This document shows, piece after piece, positions 44,337 through 50,829 of a stretch of 64,000 nucleotides of DNA. The DNA comes from Pedobacter sp. Bi126 (GTDB taxonomy: Bacteria; Bacteroidota; Bacteroidia; Sphingobacteriales; Sphingobacteriaceae). The stretch is from assembly GCF_918698245.1 (NCBI RefSeq), contig NZ_CAKKMS010000001.1, positions 682,001 through 746,000 of the forward strand, read 5' to 3'. Under the pieces are notes generated by a model, which had not been told where the DNA came from, ran no database searches, and saw nothing but the letters and a program-made list of their open reading frames with translations. The position numbers and the translations under genes were made by a program. How positions within the stretch are numbered: position 1 is the stretch's first letter; each line of letters opens with the position of its first letter.

Positions 44337-45794
44337 TTAACTATTCTTTAGCCTTTCTCTAATTTCGGTGAGAGAATAATCAATCAATAACTTTCCATCT
44401 CTGAAAACTTCTTTCAATTCGCCCTTTGCTTCTTCTTCCCAGCTGCATTGATCTTTCAGCTCGTATTCGCCTTCTGCATTTTTAAAAATCTGCAATAAAC
44501 CCTTTGCTGATTTCTTGGTTCCATCATCAGTAATTGGATCTTTAAATATTTCACGACCAATGCCGTCTACTTCTCCATAAGTGGCTTTCATCGCAAAACC
44601 AAAAGTATCGCGTGTATTATATTGATAGGTGAATGAACCGATGCCAAAAACAACATTGGTAGAGGCAAAACCTTTAGCTTTTAGCCGCTCACAGATTTGT
44701 GTAGCCCTTTCGGTAGTAATGCTATCTCCATAAATAGCACCAATCTGTGGTACCAGTTCTTTAAACCCTTTGTTGTTGGTTCTTCCACCGAAAACATCCC
44801 AAAGCAGCTCGATTACACCCTTTTTCTCATTTTCGTTTTTGCCATTTGGATTTCCGCAGATAATATCAACCGGATCTCCCGAATCTGGCCTAATTACCAC
44901 TTTACCTGGGCGGGCGATAATATCTTCTTTTAAAACAGGTAGGTATTCGGTCAGCACTTTCCATAAATCCCAGGTATCAGAAACGATAGATACAATTCCT
45001 TTCGGGTAAACTTCTAAAATCAAACGTTTAAAGGTTTCGAGTTCTCCAGTATTGGTCCCCATGCACATTACGGAGTGTTCTGTAGCAGCTACTGACCCAC
45101 CGATTAACTCTTTATCTGAATCTGCATTGTAATATTCTTCTAAGAAATCGATGGCTGGAATGGTATCTGTTCCTGTAAAACTTAATAAATGCCCGGCTGC
45201 CGAAGTTACCGCAGCTTCTATTCCACCCATACCCCGCATAGAAAAATCGTGCCCCTGCCAATCTACAAATTCTGAAACTGAAGAGGTTTCTGCGGCATAC
45301 TGATCCAAAATGGTGCGGTATTGTTTAGCTATGGTAGCAGAATTGCATGGCAACCACACCACGGCTGATAGTAAGGTTTCGAAATAATTGGTCAACCAGA
45401 AAAATTCAGGCTTTGTATTGTACATGGTAAACATGGGTACACGCAAAGGCACTTCAGCACCTTCTGGTAGTGATTTAAAAACCATTGGAATATAACCCAG
45501 ATCGTGTAAATCAGCTATATGCTGTATGCCTACCAAATTTTCTCCCAGGTAATTATTGATCCTGCGCGCGTATTTCTTTAAAATTTCTTCTTTTGGCTGT
45601 TTAAAGAAATTCTGGTTAAAATCTTCAATGATGTATTTTTTGATAAAATACTGCAAGCCAAAAAGCACCACATGATTTACGTTTTCTAGCCTGCTTTTTC
45701 TTGGCGTCCAGTTAGAATAAACCAATGTAGTATTTTCTGGGTATTGCCTGCGGTGATCTACTTTGTATCCGTCGGTTAATAATAATGGGTTCAT
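44337..45794 (-). CDS. nadV: Nicotinamide phosphoribosyltransferase-family enzyme (NadV/NAMPT-like)
   Basis: 485 residues, normal for the family. The N-terminus LLTDGYKVDHRRQYP and SNWTPRKSR, then DWQGHDFSMRGMGG, RPDSGDPVD (about residues 310-318), and GAIYGDSIT with FGIGSFTYQYNTRDTFGFAMKAT near the C-terminus are NAMPT motifs. The textbook reaction is nicotinamide plus PRPP to NMN. Relatives called Namat in phage NARP1 instead use ADP-ribose pyrophosphate to make NAD+ directly. Sequence alone does not tell which applies. It is the last gene of the operon, 17 bases after the phosphatase gene and followed by a terminator. No NMN adenylyltransferase is coded in the cluster. Confidence 0.9.
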   Translation of the reverse strand: MNPLLLTDGYKVDHRRQYPENTTLVYSNWTPRKSRLENVNHVVLFGLQYFIKKYIIEDFNQNFFKQPKEEILKKYARRINNYLGENLVGIQHIADLHDLGYIPMVFKSLPEGAEVPLRVPMFTMYNTKPEFFWLTNYFETLLSAVVWLPCNSATIAKQYRTILDQYAAETSSVSEFVDWQGHDFSMRGMGGIEAAVTSAAGHLLSFTGTDTIPAIDFLEEYYNADSDKELIGGSVAATEHSVMCMGTNTGELETFKRLILEVYPKGIVSIVSDTWDLWKVLTEYLPVLKEDIIARPGKVVIRPDSGDPVDIICGNPNGKNENEKKGVIELLWDVFGGRTNNKGFKELVPQIGAIYGDSITTERATQICERLKAKGFASTNVVFGIGSFTYQYNTRDTFGFAMKATYGEVDGIGREIFKDPITDDGTKKSAKGLLQIFKNAEGEYELKDQCSWEEEAKGELKEVFRDGKLLIDYSLTEIRERLKNS

Positions 45795-45811
45795 CGTTTT
45801 TATATTTATAG

Positions 45812-46546
45812 TTAAGTGTTATTTCTTCCTTTTTCGTTTGGATACAGGCTTTGCAAAGTATCGCTTTGCCAAAAATCTTTGGTTTCGATATTCAAACAGG
45901 TTAATTTTCCGGTAAATGCAGCACCTGTATCGATATTCCAAACATTACAGCCTTGCATGGGTACATCAATATTGTAGTAAAGCGTTGGGGTGTGGCCAAT
46001 ATAAATTTCATTGTAGAGTAATAAACGTTTCGGGTAAATTGCTGAATCTTTTTTAATTCTGTTATCCATAGTTAGGGCCATTTCCCAAAGTGTTCTATCC
46101 CATGAATAATTGGAAGAATAACGTTCTTTTTCGGGGCCGTGCATGGAAGAAAAACCGGCGTGGATAAAGAGGTTGTTATGCTCATCCACGTAGTAATCTT
46201 TCATGCGTTCAAAGAAATTTAGATGCTTTTGCCTTACTTGATCAGCTATATTTTTATAACTTTCGATGGTTAATTTACCACCGTGAACAAACCAAACATC
46301 GTCTACAATACCTTTTTCTAACCAATCGATACACCAGGCATCGTGATTTCCTTTGATAAAAACACATTGCTGGTTTTCTTCCAATTGCATCAGGTAATTG
46401 ATTACCTGTGCCGATTCACTCCATCCATCCACATAGTCGCCAAGAAAAATCAGTTTGTCATCTTTTGTTACTTCTGCACGCTCGAATAGCTGAACTAAAC
46501 CTTTTAATCCCCCGTGTATATCACCTATTACTAATGTTCTGCCCAT
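45812..46546 (-). CDS. PPP-type metallophosphatase (calcineurin-like)
   Basis: 244 residues. The metal motifs are in order: GDIHGG (residues 7-12), FLGDYVDG (about 34-41), KGNHDAW (about 63-69) and HAGFS (about 130-134), plus a C-terminal IGHTPT. This is the layout of bacterial serine/threonine or bis-nucleotide phosphatases (PrpA/ApaH-like). It starts one base after kptA ends, so the two are tightly coupled. In this setting a substrate with a 2'- or 5'-phosphate on RNA, or a dinucleotide, is as likely as a phosphoprotein. Confidence 0.85.
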   Translation of the reverse strand: MGRTLVIGDIHGGLKGLVQLFERAEVTKDDKLIFLGDYVDGWSESAQVINYLMQLEENQQCVFIKGNHDAWCIDWLEKGIVDDVWFVHGGKLTIESYKNIADQVRQKHLNFFERMKDYYVDEHNNLFIHAGFSSMHGPEKERYSSNYSWDRTLWEMALTMDNRIKKDSAIYPKRLLLYNEIYIGHTPTLYYNIDVPMQGCNVWNIDTGAAFTGKLTCLNIETKDFWQSDTLQSLYPNEKGRNNT

Positions 46547-46547
46547 A

Positions 46548-47090
46548 TTAAAACGTTATATATTCAGCTGGCACAACATCTGTAAGCCACACATTGTTAG
46601 CTGATAAATAAAATTTATAGCCTGCCCTGTGCATCTCTCCACTATTAATGGTAAGGATAATCGGCTTTCCTCTCCTGCCACCTACTTTATTGGCCGTTTC
46701 TCTATCGGCACTTAAATGCACATGCTGTCTGCTCATCTTTTGCAATCCCTGCGATTTAATATCCAACAGGAACTTTTCAACTGTACCATGATAGAGATAT
46801 TCTAGTGGTTCTGCTTCATCAAGGTTTAGCTCTATTGAAATGGAATGCCCCTGGCTTGCCCTTATTTTAGTTTTATCATCATTGAAAGCAAACCTCTTTT
46901 TGTCGTTGTTTTCAACGATGAATTCGAGCTTTTCAAAATCTATTCTCTTATCATAGAGGTCGAATTTGGCAATCAGTTCATTTACATCTGCCCAACCGTT
47001 TTCGTCAAGTTCTAAGCCTATGGTTTCTGGCGAATGTCTTAAAATATAGCTGAGTAGTTTACTTATGCCTTTTGTTATTTTATTGTCCAT
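46548..47090 (-). CDS. kptA: RNA 2'-phosphotransferase (Tpt1/KptA)
   Basis: 180 residues, full family length. The N-terminal winged-helix part has ISKLLSYILRHSPETIGLELDENGWADVNELI, and the catalytic part has YHGT (about residues 100-103), RQHVHLSADRETANKVGGRRGKP (about 121-143) and a C-terminal VWLTDVVPAEYI. The Arg-His-Arg-Arg set used to move an internal RNA 2'-phosphate onto NAD+ appears intact. The products are nicotinamide and ADP-ribose 1'',2''-cyclic phosphate. It therefore consumes NAD+ and yields both substrates handled by its neighbours (nicotinamide and an ADP-ribose derivative). It lies 13 bases after the macrodomain gene. Confidence 0.93.
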   Translation of the reverse strand: MDNKITKGISKLLSYILRHSPETIGLELDENGWADVNELIAKFDLYDKRIDFEKLEFIVENNDKKRFAFNDDKTKIRASQGHSISIELNLDEAEPLEYLYHGTVEKFLLDIKSQGLQKMSRQHVHLSADRETANKVGGRRGKPIILTINSGEMHRAGYKFYLSANNVWLTDVVPAEYITF

Positions 47091-47103
47091 GACTTCAATG
47101 TTA

Positions 47104-47613
47104 TTACCCTAATTTCTCTTTGTAGAGCTGATAATTTTCATCGTCGAAACAAACGAAGATTACCTTCTCTATCTTTTCTTTTTCAGCAAAATTATTTACC
47201 GTGGCAATGGCAATATCTGCTGCTTTATCTTTAGGGAAGTGATAAATCCCTGTGCTGATGTTGGGAAATGCTATAATCTTAACATCATTTTCAACCGCTA
47301 AGGTTAAACTGTTACGGTAGCAATCTGCAAGCAAAACATTTTTTTCTTCACTATCACCATTCCATACAGGTCCAACCGTATGGATCACATATTTTGCTGG
47401 TAAATTCCCTGCCGTGGTAATTACCGCATTTCCGGTTTTGCAATTCCCTTGTTTATTCCTGATGGCTACGCAAGCTTCTAAAATGGCTTTACCACCTTTT
47501 CTATGAATGGCACCATCTACCCCTCCGCCACCAAGCAAAGAACTGTTTGCTGCATTAACGATTGCATCGGCTTTAACTTCTGTTATATCGGCTTTGATTA
47601 GTTCTAAAATCAT
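47104..47613 (-). CDS. Macrodomain ADP-ribose hydrolase (YmdB/MacroD-type)
   Basis: 169 residues, a single macrodomain. [34 protein letters not shown] (residues about 8-41) carries the conserved Asn and the glycine loop. [20 protein letters not shown] (about 114-134) is the second ligand loop. The MacroD class removes ADP-ribose from acidic residues or acetyl-ADP-ribose, and can also act on ADP-ribose 1''-phosphate, the expected breakdown product of the KptA reaction. It lies 16 bases after the DraG-NADAR gene and 13 before kptA. Confidence 0.93.
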   Translation of the reverse strand: MILELIKADITEVKADAIVNAANSSLLGGGGVDGAIHRKGGKAILEACVAIRNKQGNCKTGNAVITTAGNLPAKYVIHTVGPVWNGDSEEKNVLLADCYRNSLTLAVENDVKIIAFPNISTGIYHFPKDKAADIAIATVNNFAEKEKIEKVIFVCFDDENYQLYKEKLG

Positions 47614-47629
47614 TTTTCAAATTCGTTAC

Positions 47630-49126
47630 TTAATGATTGGTCTTAACATTAAGATCGGGTAGCTCATCCCTAACTTCCATCAATGCAAAACCTAATAGGT
47701 TTAAACCTTTCCAATTTCTGGGAATGATCGCATTTGAATTATCTTCTGGCAAACCAATCCCCCAAATTGCATCAACCGGACTGGCTTCAACCAAGATTTT
47801 ACTTTTGGTTTGTAGAAGGAAAGATTTCAAATCTTCATTTTGAGAAAACTTAAGCAAGTTTCCCTGTTTTACAATTTCATATTTATGAGCATCCCACTTT
47901 GTTGTATCAAAGTTTCTGATCTGTCGCCCTAGGTCTTTTACATCTTTGGGAGATTTTTTCGCTAATATTTTTTCGAAAACCTGTTGATCATTAAACAATA
48001 AAGCCTTTTTTGCCATCATATAATGTTCAGCTGTTTGATAGATGATGTCATTTTCAATAAAAGGAGATGGCCACCATTGGCTTAAACAAGCTTTAGAAAG
48101 CGTTCCATTTTTCGGAGCCTGATGTCCCCAAAAAAATAGAAATTCATTACTTTCTTTTATATCTGCAACATTATATTTCTGCTTTTTCATAAACACCGCA
48201 TTCATTTTTTCGCAGAGTTCTTCAATTTCATTATTTTTAACAATTGTATTAAGCCATTTTTCAGGAATAGATTCAAAACCATAAATTAAACCTGCCAAAC
48301 CACCTGTAATTGCCCCAGTTGTATCAGTATCATCACCAAGATTAACTGCTTTTAGAACGGCATCCTCATAAGTTTCGGTACTGAGGATACACCATAAGCT
48401 AGCTTCGAGACTGTGCAACACATAACCAGAAGAATAAATCTCGCTCTCCGGAACCGTAGAGATATCATTTATCAAAACCCTTTTAAATAATTCAATTTCC
48501 TTTTGTTCAAAATCATTATCAGCGATAAATTTTTTGAGTTTAATCTGCATTTTAAGATACGCTTCACTTTTATCCTTTTCCTTTAAAAGCTCCAAGCCAT
48601 AAACGATATGGATAAAGCAAGCAAAAACCGACCGAAAGTGCGCATGGGTAATGGATGAAACTTCTTTTACCAGCTGAAAAACATGCTGCAAGTCGTTTTT
48701 ATCTTGAAGATAAAATAACAGAGGTAGAATTCTCATTAAAGATCCATTTCCATTATCCATTTCTGATGCTCCACCACATAAAACCGGATCAGCACCATGT
48801 TTTATCATTTTAATGGCTTCAGCTGTTGCTATACCGATGTCGAAAACCTTTCCATGAGGGGTCCAAATCTCGGCATTAAACCATTGAAGAAATTTCTGAG
48901 CAATATTATCTAAATTATAGCCGCTACACAGGCTTTCGGCTAAACAAAACGTAAGAGAGCTATCATCACTCCATGTACCTGACGGCTGATTATGAACACC
49001 ATACGCCTGCATATCCTTTACCGGAAATCTTTTCAAAAAATCCCTTTTCTTAAATTCTACGGGCACTCCCAGTGCATCGCCAACCACCAGGCCGAATATT
49101 GAACTATGGATAACTGTGGTTTTCAT
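47630..49126 (-). CDS. DraG-type ADP-ribosylglycohydrolase fused to a NADAR domain
   Basis: 498 residues. Residues about 5-300 form an ADP-ribosylglycohydrolase domain: GLVVGDALGVPVEF, TWSDDSSLTFCLAESL (first metal site), GNGSLMRILPL and LGDDTDTTGAITGGLAG (second metal site). Residues about 325-495 form a NADAR (YbiA/DUF1768) domain: FLFFWGHQAP, WWPSPF, YQTAEHYMMAKKALLF, and a closing IWGIGLPEDN with NLLGFALMEVRDEL. DraG enzymes free ADP-ribose from arginine or other sites. NADAR enzymes act on N-glycosidic ADP-ribose, including on guanine. One chain thus joins two different ADP-ribose-releasing activities. It lies 27 bases after the Prs-like gene. Confidence 0.92.
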   Translation of the reverse strand: MKTTVIHSSIFGLVVGDALGVPVEFKKRDFLKRFPVKDMQAYGVHNQPSGTWSDDSSLTFCLAESLCSGYNLDNIAQKFLQWFNAEIWTPHGKVFDIGIATAEAIKMIKHGADPVLCGGASEMDNGNGSLMRILPLLFYLQDKNDLQHVFQLVKEVSSITHAHFRSVFACFIHIVYGLELLKEKDKSEAYLKMQIKLKKFIADNDFEQKEIELFKRVLINDISTVPESEIYSSGYVLHSLEASLWCILSTETYEDAVLKAVNLGDDTDTTGAITGGLAGLIYGFESIPEKWLNTIVKNNEIEELCEKMNAVFMKKQKYNVADIKESNEFLFFWGHQAPKNGTLSKACLSQWWPSPFIENDIIYQTAEHYMMAKKALLFNDQQVFEKILAKKSPKDVKDLGRQIRNFDTTKWDAHKYEIVKQGNLLKFSQNEDLKSFLLQTKSKILVEASPVDAIWGIGLPEDNSNAIIPRNWKGLNLLGFALMEVRDELPDLNVKTNH

Positions 49127-49153
49127 TTGTTTTAGATTTTAAATTGCAATAAA

Positions 49154-49996
49154 CTATCGTTTATTTAAAATATCAGCCAGTTTTATCTGTGTTACCCCTT
49201 CATGATCAACTTCCTTGATCGAATCGGTAGTAAAGATCTGTTCGAAATATTTGCCCAACTCGTCAAAACCTTTGCTAAATATGCCATGACTAATCGCTAA
49301 ATAAAGTTTTCCAGCATTTTTAGCCTTTAGTGCTTCTGCCAAGCCAATAAATGTACCACCACCGTCACAGATATCATCCACAATTAAACAATCAGCACCA
49401 GCTAAATCTTCGGCATATACTTTAAATCCTGAAAGTTTACCTGTTTTTACATCCCGGCTTTTTGAACACTCCACCACTTCTGCACCACCTAAAAACTCAG
49501 ATACTTTATAAATTTTCTTTAAAGCTCCACCGTCAGGGGATATGAGTTTTACATCAGTTCCAATGTTTGCAATTACCTGTTTTATAAATTCGTGATTGGA
49601 AACTGTCACACAGTTGTTGAGCAAGGCTGGTGTTACTTCGCTATGCGGATCAAAAACGGTAACACTTGCCAATGCCATGGTATTAATGATATCGGCATAA
49701 ACTTTCACCGATAAAGGCTCACCAGGAATCATTACCCGATCTTGCCTTGCAGCAGGAAAATATGGTATAAAAAGTTCGATTTCTTTTACACCCATTCTTC
49801 TCAAGGCATCAACCGTAATACAGATCATACCTAAATCATTGAAGGAATTTATTCTTTGCGTAATGGTAACCGGAGCAGCAACATCAAAATTGGTCGAAAT
49901 TTTAATGTGTGGTTCGCCACCCGCAAATAAGAAAGATTTGTATTCGATTAAGTTATTTTCGCCTAGCGGAGTAAAACTTGGATTAAGATTCAACAT
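49154..49996 (-). CDS. Short, divergent ribose-phosphate pyrophosphokinase homologue (PRPP or ADP-ribose-PP synthetase)
   Basis: 280 residues, about 30 shorter than a housekeeping Prs; the usual N-terminal SGN segment is absent. Prs landmarks remain: PYFPAARQDR (about residues 78-87), VFDPHS (about 113-118), SPDGGALKK, and the ribose-phosphate loop LIVDDICDGGGTF (about 207-219). The loop differs from the usual DDxIDTxGT, since a Gly replaces the Thr after the second Asp. The ATP flexible loop reads KSRDVKTGKLSG rather than KRR-type. It may supply PRPP to the NAMPT homologue, or pyrophosphorylate ADP-ribose like phage Adps. It is the first gene after an operator-overlapped promoter. A housekeeping prs should exist elsewhere. 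Confidence 0.85.
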   Translation of the reverse strand: MLNLNPSFTPLGENNLIEYKSFLFAGGEPHIKISTNFDVAAPVTITQRINSFNDLGMICITVDALRRMGVKEIELFIPYFPAARQDRVMIPGEPLSVKVYADIINTMALASVTVFDPHSEVTPALLNNCVTVSNHEFIKQVIANIGTDVKLISPDGGALKKIYKVSEFLGGAEVVECSKSRDVKTGKLSGFKVYAEDLAGADCLIVDDICDGGGTFIGLAEALKAKNAGKLYLAISHGIFSKGFDELGKYFEQIFTTDSIKEVDHEGVTQIKLADILNKR

Positions 49997-49999
49997 ATA

Positions 50000-50020
50000 T
50001 TTGCGTATTATTTACACAAA
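50000..50020. promoter_or_regulatory. Operator 1: palindrome over the -7 element of the Prs-like operon
   Basis: TTTGCGTA, five spacer bases, TACACAAA: 8-bp arms matching at 7 of 8 positions. Its right end overlaps the -7 element (50017-50024) by four bases, so a bound repressor would block the promoter. The same layout as at 50765 suggests the Nudix regulator binds here. Confidence 0.75.
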
Positions 50021-50046
50021 TATAAAAATCATTTTTAGAATGCAAA
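50017..50046 (-). promoter_or_regulatory. Promoter of the Prs-like/DraG-NADAR/nadV operon
   Basis: On the minus strand TTTG (plus 50043-50046) is followed after 18 bases by TATATTTG (plus 50017-50024), a full match to the Bacteroidota TTTG/TAnnTTTG consensus. The -7 element is about 20 bases before the Prs-like start codon, so the leader is very short. Confidence 0.8.
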
Positions 50047-50052
50047 GGATAA

Positions 50053-50073
50053 TTTGTGTTTATTTTACGCAAA
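50053..50073. promoter_or_regulatory. Operator 2: palindrome upstream of the -33 element
   Basis: TTTGTGTT, five spacer bases, TACGCAAA, arms matching at 6 of 8 positions. It overlaps the stop codon of the Nudix regulator gene (50065-50067). Its centre is 53 bases (about five helical turns) from operator 1. With operator 1 it forms a larger inverted pair, so looping or cooperative binding is possible. Confidence 0.65.
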
Positions 50074-50757
50074 CCTAATATCAAATTGGAAATTTTCTTT
50101 CAAAAGCTGGTTATATTTTGCCTTATCGAAGGTAAAAAGTTTGCCTGGCCTGCCGCTAGCACCAATTTTAACCACTTTATCGGTTTCTGTAACAATTCCA
50201 AAACTTAGAATTTTTTTTCTGAAGTTTCGTCGGTCTATGTCTCTTTCTAAAATGGAGCAGTACAGATTTTCAAGATCAGAAAAGAGGAATTCCTGATCTA
50301 ACAGATCAAAACCGATCGGCTGGTAAGTGAGTTTGCTTTTTAAACGCTGATGTGCGAGATTAACCATTTCATTATGATCGTAGCCCAATTGCGGAATCCC
50401 GGTTACAGGAAACCATTTCGCATCCTTAGCATCGGTATCGGCTTTTAATACAAAATTTTTAGGATTAACCAGGGCAAAATAAGCAACAGAAATTACCCTG
50501 AAGCGTTCGTCGCGATTGACATCATCACCAAAAGTACCCAGTTGCTCGAGGTAATTTACGTTTATACCAGCCTCTTCTTTAAGTTCTCGCTCAACTGCCA
50601 TAAGCAAAGGCTCGTCGTTTAAAATAAATCCACCTGGCAAAACCCATTTATCGGCCAGTTTACCAAATCGCTGCTGAACAGCCAACACATAAAGTGTTCC
50701 CTTTTCGTAGCCAAAAACAATGGCATCAACAGCAATTTTAATATTTTGATCGATCAT
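50065..50757 (-). CDS. nrtR: NrtR-type Nudix transcriptional regulator
   Basis: 230 residues. The Nudix domain (about 5-145) has a complete Nudix box from Gly43 (GFILNDE, then RELKEEAGI), so hydrolase activity may be retained, unlike many NrtR proteins. The C-terminal winged helix (about 160-225) has LYCSILERDIDRRNFRKKIL and GRPGKLFTFDKAKY, the DNA-binding part of this regulator family. Family members repress NAD genes and let go when ADP-ribose binds. It heads the NAD/ADP-ribose cluster and is flanked by palindromes matching each other, one in its own promoter (autoregulation). The alternative is an arabinose-type Nudix regulator, but the neighbours argue for NAD. Confidence 0.88.
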   Translation of the reverse strand: MIDQNIKIAVDAIVFGYEKGTLYVLAVQQRFGKLADKWVLPGGFILNDEPLLMAVERELKEEAGINVNYLEQLGTFGDDVNRDERFRVISVAYFALVNPKNFVLKADTDAKDAKWFPVTGIPQLGYDHNEMVNLAHQRLKSKLTYQPIGFDLLDQEFLFSDLENLYCSILERDIDRRNFRKKILSFGIVTETDKVVKIGASGRPGKLFTFDKAKYNQLLKENFQFDIRFA

Positions 50758-50764
50758 CCTTTAA

Positions 50765-50785
50765 TTTGTGTTAAAACAACACAAA
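50765..50785. promoter_or_regulatory. Operator 3: perfect palindrome in the Nudix regulator's own promoter
   Basis: TTTGTGTT, five spacer bases, AACACAAA: both 8-bp arms match exactly. On the minus strand TAACTTTG (plus 50782-50789) fits the -7 element and overlaps the palindrome by four bases, exactly as at operator 1. No clear -33 element at 18-base spacing was found. Confidence 0.78.
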
Positions 50786-50829
50786 GTTAATCGTTTTTAA
50801 CCAAGAAGATCGATACTCTCGATTAAATT

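Noticed and set aside
44337..45794. Firm naming of the NAMPT homologue as Namat (ADP-ribose pyrophosphate user)
   Set aside because: The visible motifs fit both NadV and Namat. Without an alignment or assay the substrate cannot be decided, so it is kept as a hypothesis.
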